Assembly: GCA_947644595.1 (NCBI GenBank)
Contig: CANSAE010000008.1
Location: 1 to 64,000, forward strand
DNA length: 64,000 nucleotides
Direction: 5' to 3'
From: an uncultured Clostridia bacterium
GTDB taxonomy: Bacteria > Bacillota > Clostridia > Oscillospirales > Oscillospiraceae
Numbering within the stretch: the first letter of the stretch is position 1; each line of letters opens with the position of its first letter. Below, piece by piece: positions 1 to 7,938 of the stretch. Both the position numbers and the translations under genes were made by a program. Below the pieces are notes generated by a model. That model was not told where the DNA came from, did not search any database, and saw only the letters and a list, made by a program, of their open reading frames with translations.

Positions 1-2374
1 TCGTTATAATCTGCGGTAATGCCTGTATGAGCGCGACAAGAAGATCAATGCCCGCTTGAATGATAAGCGGTATATTCTCCATAAGCGCCGTTACGATCCC
101 GTTTATGATTTGCGGGATTGCTTCAACGATCGCCGTTATGATTTCCGGAAGCGCTGCGACAAGGGAAACAAGCAGATCAATTCCGGCTTGAATGATTTGC
201 GGGATCGCGGAAAGCAAGCCGTCGATCAAGCTGGTTATTAGCTGCGGAAGCGCTGCGACAAGAACGGGGATCGCATTTATTACGCCCTGCGCCAGCCCTG
301 TGATAAGCTGCAACGCCGCGTCAATCAGCATGGGAATATTGTCTATCAGCACTTGCACAACGTCCACGACAAGCTGAACAAGTGACGGAATAAGTGTCGG
401 GAACGACTGTGCTATTCCTGTTGCTATGTTTGCGATCATCTGCACCGCAAATTCAAGAAACTTCGGTAACATTTCGGTTAGTTTCTCGATCGCAAGCGTC
501 ACCATACCCATAAGCCCGTCTGTGAATTGCTGCGCCGCTCCCTCTGCGCCCGAAAGCGCGCCCGCCAGCCCTTCACCGATTAAAGCGACAAACGGCGTTA
601 TCTGCTGCAAAAGCTCCGCCGCAAGCTGCTTCAATCTTGTTATGATCGGTTCTGCGATTGCCCCCAGCTCTGCCATAGCGTTATTCAAGTTTGCCGTGGC
701 TTTCTGCGCGTCGATAATATCCCCGTTTACTTCTCTGTATTTATTCGCCGCTTCGGAATATAGCCCGTTCAGCGTGGAAGTAATAAGGGCTTGCCGCTCC
801 TGTTCGGACGTGCAAGCGTCAAGTTTTGCTTGAAAATCATCTTCCGAAACGCCCGCCCAATTCAGCGCGTCGGCAAGGTTTCCTGTAATCGCTCCCGTTT
901 TTGCCGTTTCATTTGCGGCTTCTGTTAGTCCTTCAATGGGCAAGCTGTCGCCAAACGTCGCATATACACCCGTACAAATATTAGTCCAGTCCGAAAGCTC
1001 TTTTTCATTCGTCGTCAGTTTCGCAAGATGTGCCGCTGCTTCGGTCGCTTGTCCATCGTCGCCAAGAACCCCGTACAATTCCGTGTAGGTGTTTTTTGCG
1101 TCCTCTGCCGAATGCCCCGCCGTCGTGAAGCTGGTTTCGAGTTTGCCCATATTTTCGCGGGCTTCCCTCGTTTCTTCTGCAAGTCCAAGAAACGCCGCGC
1201 CCGCTGCGACAATCGCCGCGCCCATAGCTGTGCAAGCCGTTCCGATCGCTTTTCCCGCTTTTCCAGCCGCTTCACCGAATTTTGCCCAGCTTCCGCTTGA
1301 ACTGTCGAGAGCGTCGGACGTTTTCTTCACTTGCGTTCCGGTGCTTTTCATTTCTGCCTTGCATTCGTTTAGACGCTTTTCAAGCTCCATTGCTTCGTCT
1401 GAATTTTCGCCGTACTCGCTCTTCGCTGCATTTAACGCCTTTTCAAGCGATTGTACCTTCTTTTCCTGCTCCGAATAGGTCTTTTGCAAAACGGACAACT
1501 TCGCTTTAAGGGCTTCAGCGCTTCCGGCGTTATCCTCATATTCTGCGGATACAAGTTTCATTTCCGAAGCCAAAAGTCCCAACTGCTTGTCTATGTTTGC
1601 GGCGGCGGCTGTGAATTGCTCCGATTTTCCAGCCGCTTCACCGAATTTTGCCCAGCTTCCGCTTGAACTGTCGAGAGCGTCGGACGTTTTCTTCACTTGC
1701 GTTCCGGTGCTTTTCATTTCTGCCTTGCATTCGTTTAGACGCTTTTCAAGCTCCATTGCTTCGTCTGAATTTTCGCCGTACTCGCTCTTCGCTGCATTTA
1801 ACGCCTTTTCAAGCGATTGTACCTTCTTTTCCTGCTCCGAATAGGTCTTTTGCAAAACGGACAACTTCGCTTTAAGGGCTTCAGCGCTTCCGGCGTTATC
1901 CTCATATTCTGCGGATACAAGTTTCATTTCCGAAGCCAAAAGTCCCAACTGCTTGTCTATGTTTGCGGCGGCGGCTGTGAATTGCTCCGAAGCTGGCGTT
2001 GTTTTGTTTAGGCTCTCTGTTATCCCGTTGATCTGCTGTTCGGTTTTCAGCATTTCAGCTTTCGTATTGTTTAGGTTCGTTTGCATTTTCTGAAATGCTG
2101 TATCGGTGGGATCAATGCCCGCTTCCCGCATTTTGCGAAGGGCGGCTTCCGCCGCTTCCGCCTTCTTCGCCTGTTCCGCAAGCTGCTTTTGCAAAACCTC
2201 TTGTTTTCGCGTCAGCGCTTCCGAACTGCTGGCGTTGTTTGCAAACTCTGCCGTCGCCAGCTTCATTTCTGAATTGATTTCGCGAAGGGAAGCATTTATG
2301 CTGCTACAAGCGGCGCGATACTCTTTTTCGCCTGTCAAGCCGATTGACGCTTTGATCTGCTCTTCTTTAGCCAT
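1..2374 (-). CDS. phage tail tape measure protein (partial, C-terminus off the left edge)
   Basis: Open from the ATG at 2374 to the window edge (about 791 codons seen). Tape measure proteins set tail length in siphoviruses and act with the tail chaperones encoded just upstream. The N-terminal ~370 residues are Lys/Glu/Ala-rich and coiled-coil-like; a Gly/Ala-rich hydrophobic stretch follows, then a region typical of Firmicutes phage tape measures (motif FGDSLPIEGL), then long hydrophobic imperfect repeats built on IPQII / ALPEII. The start directly follows the stop of the gpT reading frame (TAA 2377-2375) and has a GGGAGG ribosome site. A perfect 366-bp in-frame tandem duplication lies inside it (see 1259-1990). 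Confident from length, composition and position. Confidence 0.92.
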   Translation of the reverse strand, partial: MAKEEQIKASIGLTGEKEYRAACSSINASLREINSEMKLATAEFANNASSSEALTRKQEVLQKQLAEQAKKAEAAEAALRKMREAGIDPTDTAFQKMQTNLNNTKAEMLKTEQQINGITESLNKTTPASEQFTAAAANIDKQLGLLASEMKLVSAEYEDNAGSAEALKAKLSVLQKTYSEQEKKVQSLEKALNAAKSEYGENSDEAMELEKRLNECKAEMKSTGTQVKKTSDALDSSSGSWAKFGEAAGKSEQFTAAAANIDKQLGLLASEMKLVSAEYEDNAGSAEALKAKLSVLQKTYSEQEKKVQSLEKALNAAKSEYGENSDEAMELEKRLNECKAEMKSTGTQVKKTSDALDSSSGSWAKFGEAAGKAGKAIGTACTAMGAAIVAAGAAFLGLAEETREARENMGKLETSFTTAGHSAEDAKNTYTELYGVLGDDGQATEAAAHLAKLTTNEKELSDWTNICTGVYATFGDSLPIEGLTEAANETAKTGAITGNLADALNWAGVSEDDFQAKLDACTSEQERQALITSTLNGLYSEAANKYREVNGDIIDAQKATANLNNAMAELGAIAEPIITRLKQLAAELLQQITPFVALIGEGLAGALSGAEGAAQQFTDGLMGMVTLAIEKLTEMLPKFLEFAVQMIANIATGIAQSFPTLIPSLVQLVVDVVQVLIDNIPMLIDAALQLITGLAQGVINAIPVLVAALPQLITSLIDGLLSAIPQIIQAGIDLLVSLVAALPEIITAIVEAIPQIINGIVTALMENIPLIIQAGIDLLVALIQALPQIIT
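1259..1990 (-). repeat. perfect 366-bp tandem duplication inside the tape measure gene
   Basis: Bases 1259-1624 and 1625-1990 appear identical by eye over all 366 positions; the match breaks on both sides (c at 1258 against a at 1624; t at 1625 against a at 1991). 366 bp is 122 codons, so the frame is kept and residues about 129-250 are repeated as 251-372 in the coiled-coil region. Either a recent biological duplication or an assembly artefact; read depth would tell. Confidence 0.95.
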
Positions 2375-2961
2375 TTACAACCCTCCCAACACGTCGTCAA
2401 TATCAACTTCTTTCGGATCGGGCTTGCTAAACCGATCCGGATTGAATTCACGGTGAATTCTGAAAAGCGTTAAAATTTTGTACGGTGTCATGTGCCATAC
2501 TTCGGCTTCGCTCCACCGTAAAAGCGTTACGCCGATATAAAGAAGGCGGGCAAGGTCGATTATTCCTTGCCCGCCGCCGTGTTTTTTCTCTCTTCGGTGT
2601 CCTCTTCGTCGTCGCCGTCGTCCTCTTCATCGTCGCGGGCGGGCGGCTCTTCCATGCCGTTGTTGCCCATCGAAAACGCCTTGAATACAGAAGATTTCAC
2701 TTCAAGGAAATTTCCGGTGTGGATCATCTTGCCCACCTGTTTTTCGGTAAGCTCCGGTTCGCCCTCTTCCGCGCCCTCATTCAAAAGCACGGTCAGAAGC
2801 CAGCGAAGGTTTTTAATGCTGTCCTTTCCTGCAAGAACTTCGTCAAGGCGATCAAAGCCGCCGAATTTGTCCTGCATTTCGTCGATCGCGTTCAAACTGA
2901 AAAGAAGGTGTCTTTCCTTGTCCAGCATGATCGGGAAACGCCCGTCTTTAATTGCGCTCAT
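2375..2961 (-). CDS. gpG-gpT fusion made by programmed -1 frameshift
   Basis: If ribosomes slip -1 on A-AAA-AAC (2587-2581), the frame continues for 68 more residues and stops at TAA 2377-2375, giving about 195 residues. The added segment is a compact domain without an obvious start of its own; it includes the motifs LARLLYIGVTLLRWSE and YKILTLFRIH, similar in character to the gpT-like second chaperone of Firmicutes phages. Its stop abuts the tape measure ATG at 2374. The slippery site is seen directly; the frameshift itself is inferred from the conserved gpG/gpGT mechanism. Confidence 0.8.
2560..2961 (-). CDS. tail assembly chaperone (gpG-like)
   Basis: A 133-residue acidic protein encoded between the major tail protein and the tape measure, which is the fixed position of lambda gpG-like chaperones in siphoviruses. 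The C-terminus is rich in Asp/Glu and ends at TAA 2562-2560. Seven codons before the end, at 2587-2581, lies A AAA AAC in the zero frame (AGA-AAA-AAC), a canonical -1 slippery heptamer, giving access to the overlapping gpT frame. Family assignment comes from position, size and the frameshift arrangement. Confidence 0.85.
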   Translation of the reverse strand: MSAIKDGRFPIMLDKERHLLFSLNAIDEMQDKFGGFDRLDEVLAGKDSIKNLRWLLTVLLNEGAEEGEPELTEKQVGKMIHTGNFLEVKSSVFKAFSMGNNGMEEPPARDDEEDDGDDEEDTEERKNTAAGKE

Positions 2962-3026
2962 AAAGTAATAAGGCGGGAAGCCCTGTTCTGCTTCCCGCCT
3001 TTGCCCCCTTTCTGTATTCCGTTATG

Positions 3027-3587
3027 TTATGCTGCGTCCGTGTTCGGCTCACGTACCGCCGTAAACCACGCCTTTGCAACGTCGTTCGACGGCTCGGAAA
3101 CGTGTTCCGCCTTCCACAAGCCGTCGTCGCGCTTGACGAACTGCCCGACGATCTCCGGCGTTGAAAATTCGATCCCGTCGCCCTTCGTGTTGTAGGTTTC
3201 GTCCGGAACGGAAAACTTGACTTTATAAAGCCAAATGTATTTATACGTTCCGCCCGCCTTCCTTGCACGGAAGCCGATTGCGAAGTACGGCGCTTCGTCG
3301 TCGCCGGAAGCGTAAACCACGTTGTCGCTGTCCTGCGTCTGCCCTAAAAGCGCCGCAAGGTCAGCCGGAAGCAGATCGTTCACGCCCAGCTTGATTTCTC
3401 CCTTCACGAACTCTTTAACAACTTCGTCCGCGCCGTCGTCGGCGTAAAGGATCGCTTCGGCGGCTTCCACGGTAAGCTCCGCCGAAATTGCCTTCGCCAT
3501 CTTGACGGGCGTTCCGTAGGTTTCTTTTCCGTCGCTTCCGGTCGTAATGGGCGCGCGGTAAAGATCGCGCAATCCGATTGTTGCCAT
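3027..3587 (-). CDS. major tail (tube) protein
   Basis: About 186 residues starting MATIGLRDLY. The start at 3587 is chosen because a strong GGAGG lies just upstream (complement of 3597-3601) inside the end of the preceding gene. Size, the 'I-G-L-[RK]-D-L-Y' beginning and the position between a tail completion protein and the tail chaperone match the phi13-type major tail proteins of Firmicutes siphophages, which polymerise into the tail tube. Nothing unusual is seen. Confidence 0.85.
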   Translation of the reverse strand: MATIGLRDLYRAPITTGSDGKETYGTPVKMAKAISAELTVEAAEAILYADDGADEVVKEFVKGEIKLGVNDLLPADLAALLGQTQDSDNVVYASGDDEAPYFAIGFRARKAGGTYKYIWLYKVKFSVPDETYNTKGDGIEFSTPEIVGQFVKRDDGLWKAEHVSEPSNDVAKAWFTAVREPNTDAA

Positions 3588-3591
3588 ATTC

Positions 3592-3921
3592 TCATACCTC
3601 CATAAATTTGATTTCCACGGGAATGTGATAAAAGCCCGTGTCCCGCTCGAATACTTCCGCGCCGATCTGCACCCCATAGAAACCCGCTGCTTTCAGCGCC
3701 TTTTTTAAGGCTTTGACAAGCGGGAAGTAATCTTTCTTTGAAAAAATGTGTACTTGATACGTGTATTCCGTCGCGCCCTCTTCATCGTCTGCGAAGAAGT
3801 CGTCGCGTTCTGCGGCAAGCTGATATGTGATATAGGAAGCCACCCTTCCGCCGTATTTCAAGCGTTCGACGGGAACGCCCAGCCCCTTTAATGTGCTGTG
3901 AAGCAAGCTGTCAACGTCCAT
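3592..3921 (-). CDS. tail completion / head-tail joining protein
   Basis: A 109-residue protein starting MDVDSLLHST. It overlaps the gene before it by 11 bases and its own end carries the ribosome site of the major tail gene. The middle has the pattern YITYQ...Y.YQVHIFSKKDY..., typical of small neck/tail-terminator proteins placed directly before the tail tube gene (minor capsid / DUF3168-like group). Function is inferred from gene order and that pattern. Confidence 0.65.
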   Translation of the reverse strand: MDVDSLLHSTLKGLGVPVERLKYGGRVASYITYQLAAERDDFFADDEEGATEYTYQVHIFSKKDYFPLVKALKKALKAAGFYGVQIGAEVFERDTGFYHIPVEIKFMEV

Positions 3922-4324
3922 TTTGTTTTTCCTCCCATACGCGGCGCATTTCTTCCGTTGCCTTGTCCGCCGCTTTCGCATTCGCTGCCGTGAACCACGG
4001 GCGCGCGGGCATATTAGAACGCCCGTAATTCAGCACAAAGCCCTTTTCGGCGTTGCGTACTCCGTGCCGATCCGTTCCGGTAGGCGCGATCTCAACGAAT
4101 TTTCCGCCGTCCCGCTCCTTTACTGCCGATACCTTGATCGACGCGGTAAGCGCGCCCGTGCCGCGCCCCGTGCTGTTTAGCTTTGCTGTTTCCTCTTGAA
4201 ACGCGCTTTTGATAACCTCGCCGCCCGCTTTCAGCATTTCCGGCACGGCTTCCATCGTCGCCTTGTCCCTGCGAAGCATTGCTTCCTGTACGTCGTCAAG
4301 CCCCGCCACGGTGAATTTAGCCAT
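3911..4324 (-). CDS. HK97 gp10-like head-tail protein
   Basis: 137 residues from ATG 4324; the start overlaps the end of the preceding gene by 8 bases, a translational-coupling arrangement seen throughout this operon. The C-terminal part, with FVLNYGRSNMPARPWFTAA, is the hallmark of the HK97 gp10 family, which joins the connector to the tail. N-terminal region is helical and charged. Family call is fairly secure from this motif and from position. Confidence 0.8.
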   Translation of the reverse strand: MAKFTVAGLDDVQEAMLRRDKATMEAVPEMLKAGGEVIKSAFQEETAKLNSTGRGTGALTASIKVSAVKERDGGKFVEIAPTGTDRHGVRNAEKGFVLNYGRSNMPARPWFTAANAKAADKATEEMRRVWEEKQNGR

Positions 4325-4682
4325 CGCCGCCGCCTTCTTCCGCTCCGCTGCTGCCCTCCGCTTCCGGAAGGTCAACCAGCGTTAATTCCGTAAACTCCCC
4401 GTTCGGCGGCGTGTACGTCCGCAAGACGCGATACCGTTTCCCGCTCGAAACGGGATATTCCACGATCTGCTGTCCGGCGTACTCGAAAGAATACACGTCG
4501 AATTTTAATTCCGTCGTATATCCTGCTTGCTGCGCCTTGTAGAACTCCGAAAAGCCCACGGATTTTTTGTCGGCGAAAACCGTTGTCGCGGTTTCTTCGC
4601 GGTCAGCGGGGAAGCCGTGTTCATTCGTGCGCGGCGAAGGATCGGCAAGCGCGATCAAGGTTATTTGTTCGCACCACCTCAT
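4317..4682 (-). CDS. phage head closure / head-tail adaptor protein
   Basis: 121 residues starting MRWCEQITLI at ATG 4682, overlapping the preceding stop as ATGA. Beta-rich core, with a Gly/Glu-rich tail at the C-terminus. It sits second after the capsid gene, where head-tail adaptors (SPP1 gp16-like) are found. Beginning with 'C-E-Q-I-T-L-I' and a Y-x-V-L-R segment is common in that family. Call rests mostly on gene order. Confidence 0.65.
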   Translation of the reverse strand: MRWCEQITLIALADPSPRTNEHGFPADREETATTVFADKKSVGFSEFYKAQQAGYTTELKFDVYSFEYAGQQIVEYPVSSGKRYRVLRTYTPPNGEFTELTLVDLPEAEGSSGAEEGGGDG

Positions 4683-4978
4683 TTTCCGCCCTCGCTTTCG
4701 ATGTGATCGCCGGACAAAGACAACGCGCATTTCAAATAGTCGTATGCTTTGCGGTAGCGTTCCGCGTCATTGTTCCAGCCGAATTCCGCCTTTGCATAAA
4801 GCACGATCGCGCGTTCAAGAAGAGGATCGCCCAGCTTTTCGCTGGGCGATCTCTCTACTTCCGGAACGCTGATACCGACAAGGCGAAGATCGGCGATCGC
4901 GGCGTTTATCAAGTCGGTTACTTCTTCATCGAAGGCGCTTCCGCTGATACGCAACGCCAGCTTTACCTTGTCAAGCAT
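4679..4978 (-). CDS. head-tail connector protein (gp6-like)
   Basis: 99 residues starting MLDKVKLALRIS. The N-terminal pattern 'L-D-x-V-K-x-A-L-R-I-S...D-E-E-V-T-D-L-I-N-A-A-I-A-D-L' is the classic signature of the gp6-like DNA-packaging connector (Phage_connect_1), which binds below the portal ring. It is the first gene after the major capsid protein, as expected. Confidence 0.85.
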   Translation of the reverse strand: MLDKVKLALRISGSAFDEEVTDLINAAIADLRLVGISVPEVERSPSEKLGDPLLERAIVLYAKAEFGWNNDAERYRKAYDYLKCALSLSGDHIESEGGK

Positions 4979-4994
4979 TGTTCGATCCCTCCCG

Positions 4995-6170
4995 TTATGC
5001 GGTCGCCTTTACCAGTTTCACGATAGCTTCGCCGATTGCGGGGACGCAATCAAAGATCGCGATACCGCTGTATTTGTAGCTGTTCGTGTCGATGTCATAG
5101 GCGGATTTTACTCCGATGTTCTCGGCAAGGTTCGCGCAAACCTTCTTGTAATCGCCCAAGAAGGCTTCGTGATCCGCGACGTAATCGGACAGAAGCACCG
5201 GATACCCGTAAACGAAGTATGCGTTGTTCTGCACGGTTACAATGTGGTTCTTGCTGTTGTCCTGCAACGGCATAAAGTCCGTAAACAAGGTTTTCTTGCT
5301 CATAACGAACTTGCCGTTCCGGTCATATCCGGAAGGAAGCAGCCCGATCAGCGCTTGCACATTCGCGGCGGTAAGGCTTCCCGCTTTTGTCACGGTAACG
5401 CTGTTCGTCGCGCCCCACGTGTTCGCCTTGTCAATGCCTGTCGGCTGGGAACTGCCTGTTCCGTTGATAAGTAAATCTTCGACTTTGCGGGCGATCGCTT
5501 CCGCCAGCATATCGACGATCCAGCTTTCAAACGCCGCAATGCTCATTGTCATAACGGTGTCGGAAATCTGAACCAGCTTGATGATCTCATAGCCGGAAAG
5601 CTGAACGGTGGTCAGCGTGTCGGCGGCGGGCGTGATAGCCGCGTTTTCTGTGTGGATCGCGGCGGCGTTGTTCGCGCCCTCGACGGCAAACTTCACCGCG
5701 CCTTTGACGTGAAGAAGGGTAACTTCGTTCAGCATGGGCGCAAGTGTCTTTACCTTGCTGATAATCTCGTTCGCGGTCTGCGTGGGGATAATCTCCGCGC
5801 CCGTGCCGCTGGCGTTCGCATACGCGCGCGCTTCCATGAAGGCGCGGTTCTCCGCTTCGGTCAGCGGAAGGCGGCGAAGCTGCTTCAACCACGCGGAACG
5901 GTATTCCGGCGTACCGAAGGGATCGTCCGGCTTCTCTTCCTGCTGCCCTCTCTGCTCGAAGGAACGGGAAACAACGCCCGCGCCCTTCGCGATATTGTCC
6001 AGAATGCCGTTGCGCTTCTCGGCGGCGGCAATCAGTCCGGCGCGCTCTTCGGTAAGCTGCGTGGTTTCCTGCTCCAGCGCGTCGATCTCGGCGGCGGTCA
6101 TTTCCGCGCCGCGTGTTTCGATCTCCTGCTTGATAGCCGCAAGGCGGGCTTCGATTTCTTTAATTCTCAT
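4995..6170 (-). CDS. HK97-fold major capsid protein
   Basis: 391 residues. The first ~100 form a coiled-coil scaffold-like delta domain (Glu/Lys/Ala-rich, MRIKEIEARLAAIKQEIETR...), normally removed by the prohead protease. The remainder has capsid-family features: IPTQTANEII, LTTVQLSGYEI, then the E-loop/P-domain region and a C-terminal SYKYSGIAIFDCV. It lies directly downstream of the protease gene (4-bp gap). Length and domain order match HK97-type capsids. Confidence 0.93.
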   Translation of the reverse strand: MRIKEIEARLAAIKQEIETRGAEMTAAEIDALEQETTQLTEERAGLIAAAEKRNGILDNIAKGAGVVSRSFEQRGQQEEKPDDPFGTPEYRSAWLKQLRRLPLTEAENRAFMEARAYANASGTGAEIIPTQTANEIISKVKTLAPMLNEVTLLHVKGAVKFAVEGANNAAAIHTENAAITPAADTLTTVQLSGYEIIKLVQISDTVMTMSIAAFESWIVDMLAEAIARKVEDLLINGTGSSQPTGIDKANTWGATNSVTVTKAGSLTAANVQALIGLLPSGYDRNGKFVMSKKTLFTDFMPLQDNSKNHIVTVQNNAYFVYGYPVLLSDYVADHEAFLGDYKKVCANLAENIGVKSAYDIDTNSYKYSGIAIFDCVPAIGEAIVKLVKATA

Positions 6171-6174
6171 TGTG

Positions 6175-6780
6175 TTAAACCTCCATCATAAGTTTGATTT
6201 TTAGGATTTGTTTCCGGCGCTCCAGCCGCTCCTGCTGCTCCCGCTCGATCACTCCGTCGAAGTAGGAACGCGCCGAAATATCGGTATCGGCGTTTGCCGG
6301 AATGGATACCGCCGAAACGTCGTAAACCTTCGCAACCTTTAGGATCGTCCGCGTCCGCGTGTCCCTATCGTAGCTATCTTCCGTCACGCGGAACGCCCAC
6401 GACATTTTCGTTACAAGCTCGTTTTTGATTTCCTCGAACATATCCTGCGCGGCGCGGGATTTTGACAAGTCCGCAAACACGAAAAGCCCGCTTTCGGTCA
6501 CTTCCACGCCCAGCGTCTTGTTGGAAAGGCGGGCAAGCACCTTCCCCGCGTGATCGTACTGCATAATCACGTCGGACATATCCGCGCCCACAAGCGCGTT
6601 TCTGTCGATCCGCTCGAAGTATTTTTGCCCGTCGTACTCATAAAGCAAATACGGCTTGTCGAACGTCGTGGCGTAGCCTTCCACGTAAAAGTCCGTGTCA
6701 ATCCGTTTTTCTTTCGTCCCCTGCGGGATCAGTAGCGGCTGGATCATCGTTCGGTATTCCCGATCCTTCACCATCGGCAT
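6175..6780 (-). CDS. HK97-type prohead protease
   Basis: About 201 residues. Start chosen at ATG 6780 because AGGAGG lies 8 bases upstream; this gives an 83-base overlap with the end of the portal gene, and ATG 6774 or 6747 remain possible. Catalytic pieces of the S78/U35 family are visible: His in MQYDHAGKVLAR and Ser in TKMSWAFRV, followed by the conserved VYDVSAVSIPANADT segment. It cleaves the capsid delta domain during maturation. Confidence 0.9.
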   Translation of the reverse strand: MPMVKDREYRTMIQPLLIPQGTKEKRIDTDFYVEGYATTFDKPYLLYEYDGQKYFERIDRNALVGADMSDVIMQYDHAGKVLARLSNKTLGVEVTESGLFVFADLSKSRAAQDMFEEIKNELVTKMSWAFRVTEDSYDRDTRTRTILKVAKVYDVSAVSIPANADTDISARSYFDGVIEREQQERLERRKQILKIKLMMEV

Positions 6781-7933
6781 TTGGTACAACCTCCTTTCCC
6801 AATTCTGAAACTTCCGTGTACTCTTTGCGAATATAATACTTGTCGCCGCCTTCAACGTGCGCCATGTTCCAAATATCCATAACGCCGTTTCGGTTTAACA
6901 AGCCACGGTCAAAAAGCTGTGTACTGATATTTAGCTTCGTCGCGTTTGAAGCGTATTGAAGCCTGTTCGCGGTAAACGTGATCGCATTCCCGAAGGACAA
7001 TTCCCGATCGCTGAACGTCATGTTCGACAATACAAGGGAAAGCTGGATCGCGAACGGCTCGATCTTGCCTTCATAGTAAGCGTTCCATTCGTCCTCCGTA
7101 TATCGGTTTTGCAGAATGCCCGCGTTCGTCCCGAAGTAGTTAAAAACATTTTCGTTGATCTGCGCCATCTGCGCCGCGTTCACGGTGAACGGCTTGCTTT
7201 CGATCGGCTTCACGTCCGCGAACTTCGCGTCATAAATCACCATGCCGGATTGATTGTCCGCCGAAAGGTTATCCGCCGTAAAGCGCTTTCGTTCTTTCGT
7301 TATATCCTCCGGCTTTAACATATTCGCGACTTTCGCAAGGAAGCGAACCGAAGCCGAATTCTTCACGCCGTTTATAATCCCTTGATTTTGCGTGTGGATT
7401 AGCTGCATGGTCGGACGAAGCGCGGCATTGCTCTCGCCGAAAAAGTCGTCCTTGTACTGAAAGTTTGTCATTACGCCGACGCGCTCGAATTCGATTGCCG
7501 CCTTCTGCCCGCTTGCGAAGGTGTAACGCAAAAACGGCGCGCCGCCAAACTCTACCACTTCGCACCGCTGCGGAAGAAGGGGATAATACCCGATCAATTC
7601 CCCGAAGTCGCCTTCGATCGGCACAATAAAGCAAGTGTTGTTTACCGAAAGGATCGTCGCGATCCGGTATATGAACTTCGATGTATCCATAAACGGATTT
7701 GGCTTGAATTGCAAAGTCCGTTCAAGGTTCTTTTTCGCTGCGCCGCTGATTTCCGGTTTCAGCTTTGACGCGAAGGAAGCGAAGGAATGGATCGCCGCCC
7801 GCGTAAGCTCCATTTCGTAAAGGCTTTCCGGCGCATTCGTGAAAACGGGCGTGTACCCGTTTAGCATTTTGAAGTATCCTTCCGCCTTTAGGTCGGCTTT
7901 CGGTCTTTTGAAGATCGTTTCAAATACTCCCAT
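6698..7933 (-). CDS. phage portal protein (HK97 family)
   Basis: 411 residues from ATG 7933, five bases after the terminase stop. Begins MGVFETIFKRP and has typical portal segments such as ILSVNNTCFIVPI and YYPLLPQRCEV, plus the conserved FGTNAGILQNRYTEDEWNAYY region near residue 270. The C-terminal tail is acidic and Pro/Asp-rich and overlaps the protease gene. Forms the dodecameric DNA gate at one capsid vertex. Confidence 0.9.
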   Translation of the reverse strand: MGVFETIFKRPKADLKAEGYFKMLNGYTPVFTNAPESLYEMELTRAAIHSFASFASKLKPEISGAAKKNLERTLQFKPNPFMDTSKFIYRIATILSVNNTCFIVPIEGDFGELIGYYPLLPQRCEVVEFGGAPFLRYTFASGQKAAIEFERVGVMTNFQYKDDFFGESNAALRPTMQLIHTQNQGIINGVKNSASVRFLAKVANMLKPEDITKERKRFTADNLSADNQSGMVIYDAKFADVKPIESKPFTVNAAQMAQINENVFNYFGTNAGILQNRYTEDEWNAYYEGKIEPFAIQLSLVLSNMTFSDRELSFGNAITFTANRLQYASNATKLNISTQLFDRGLLNRNGVMDIWNMAHVEGGDKYYIRKEYTEVSELGKEVVPNADGEGSGIPNDDPAATDPAGDERKTD

Positions 7934-7938
7934 TGTTA

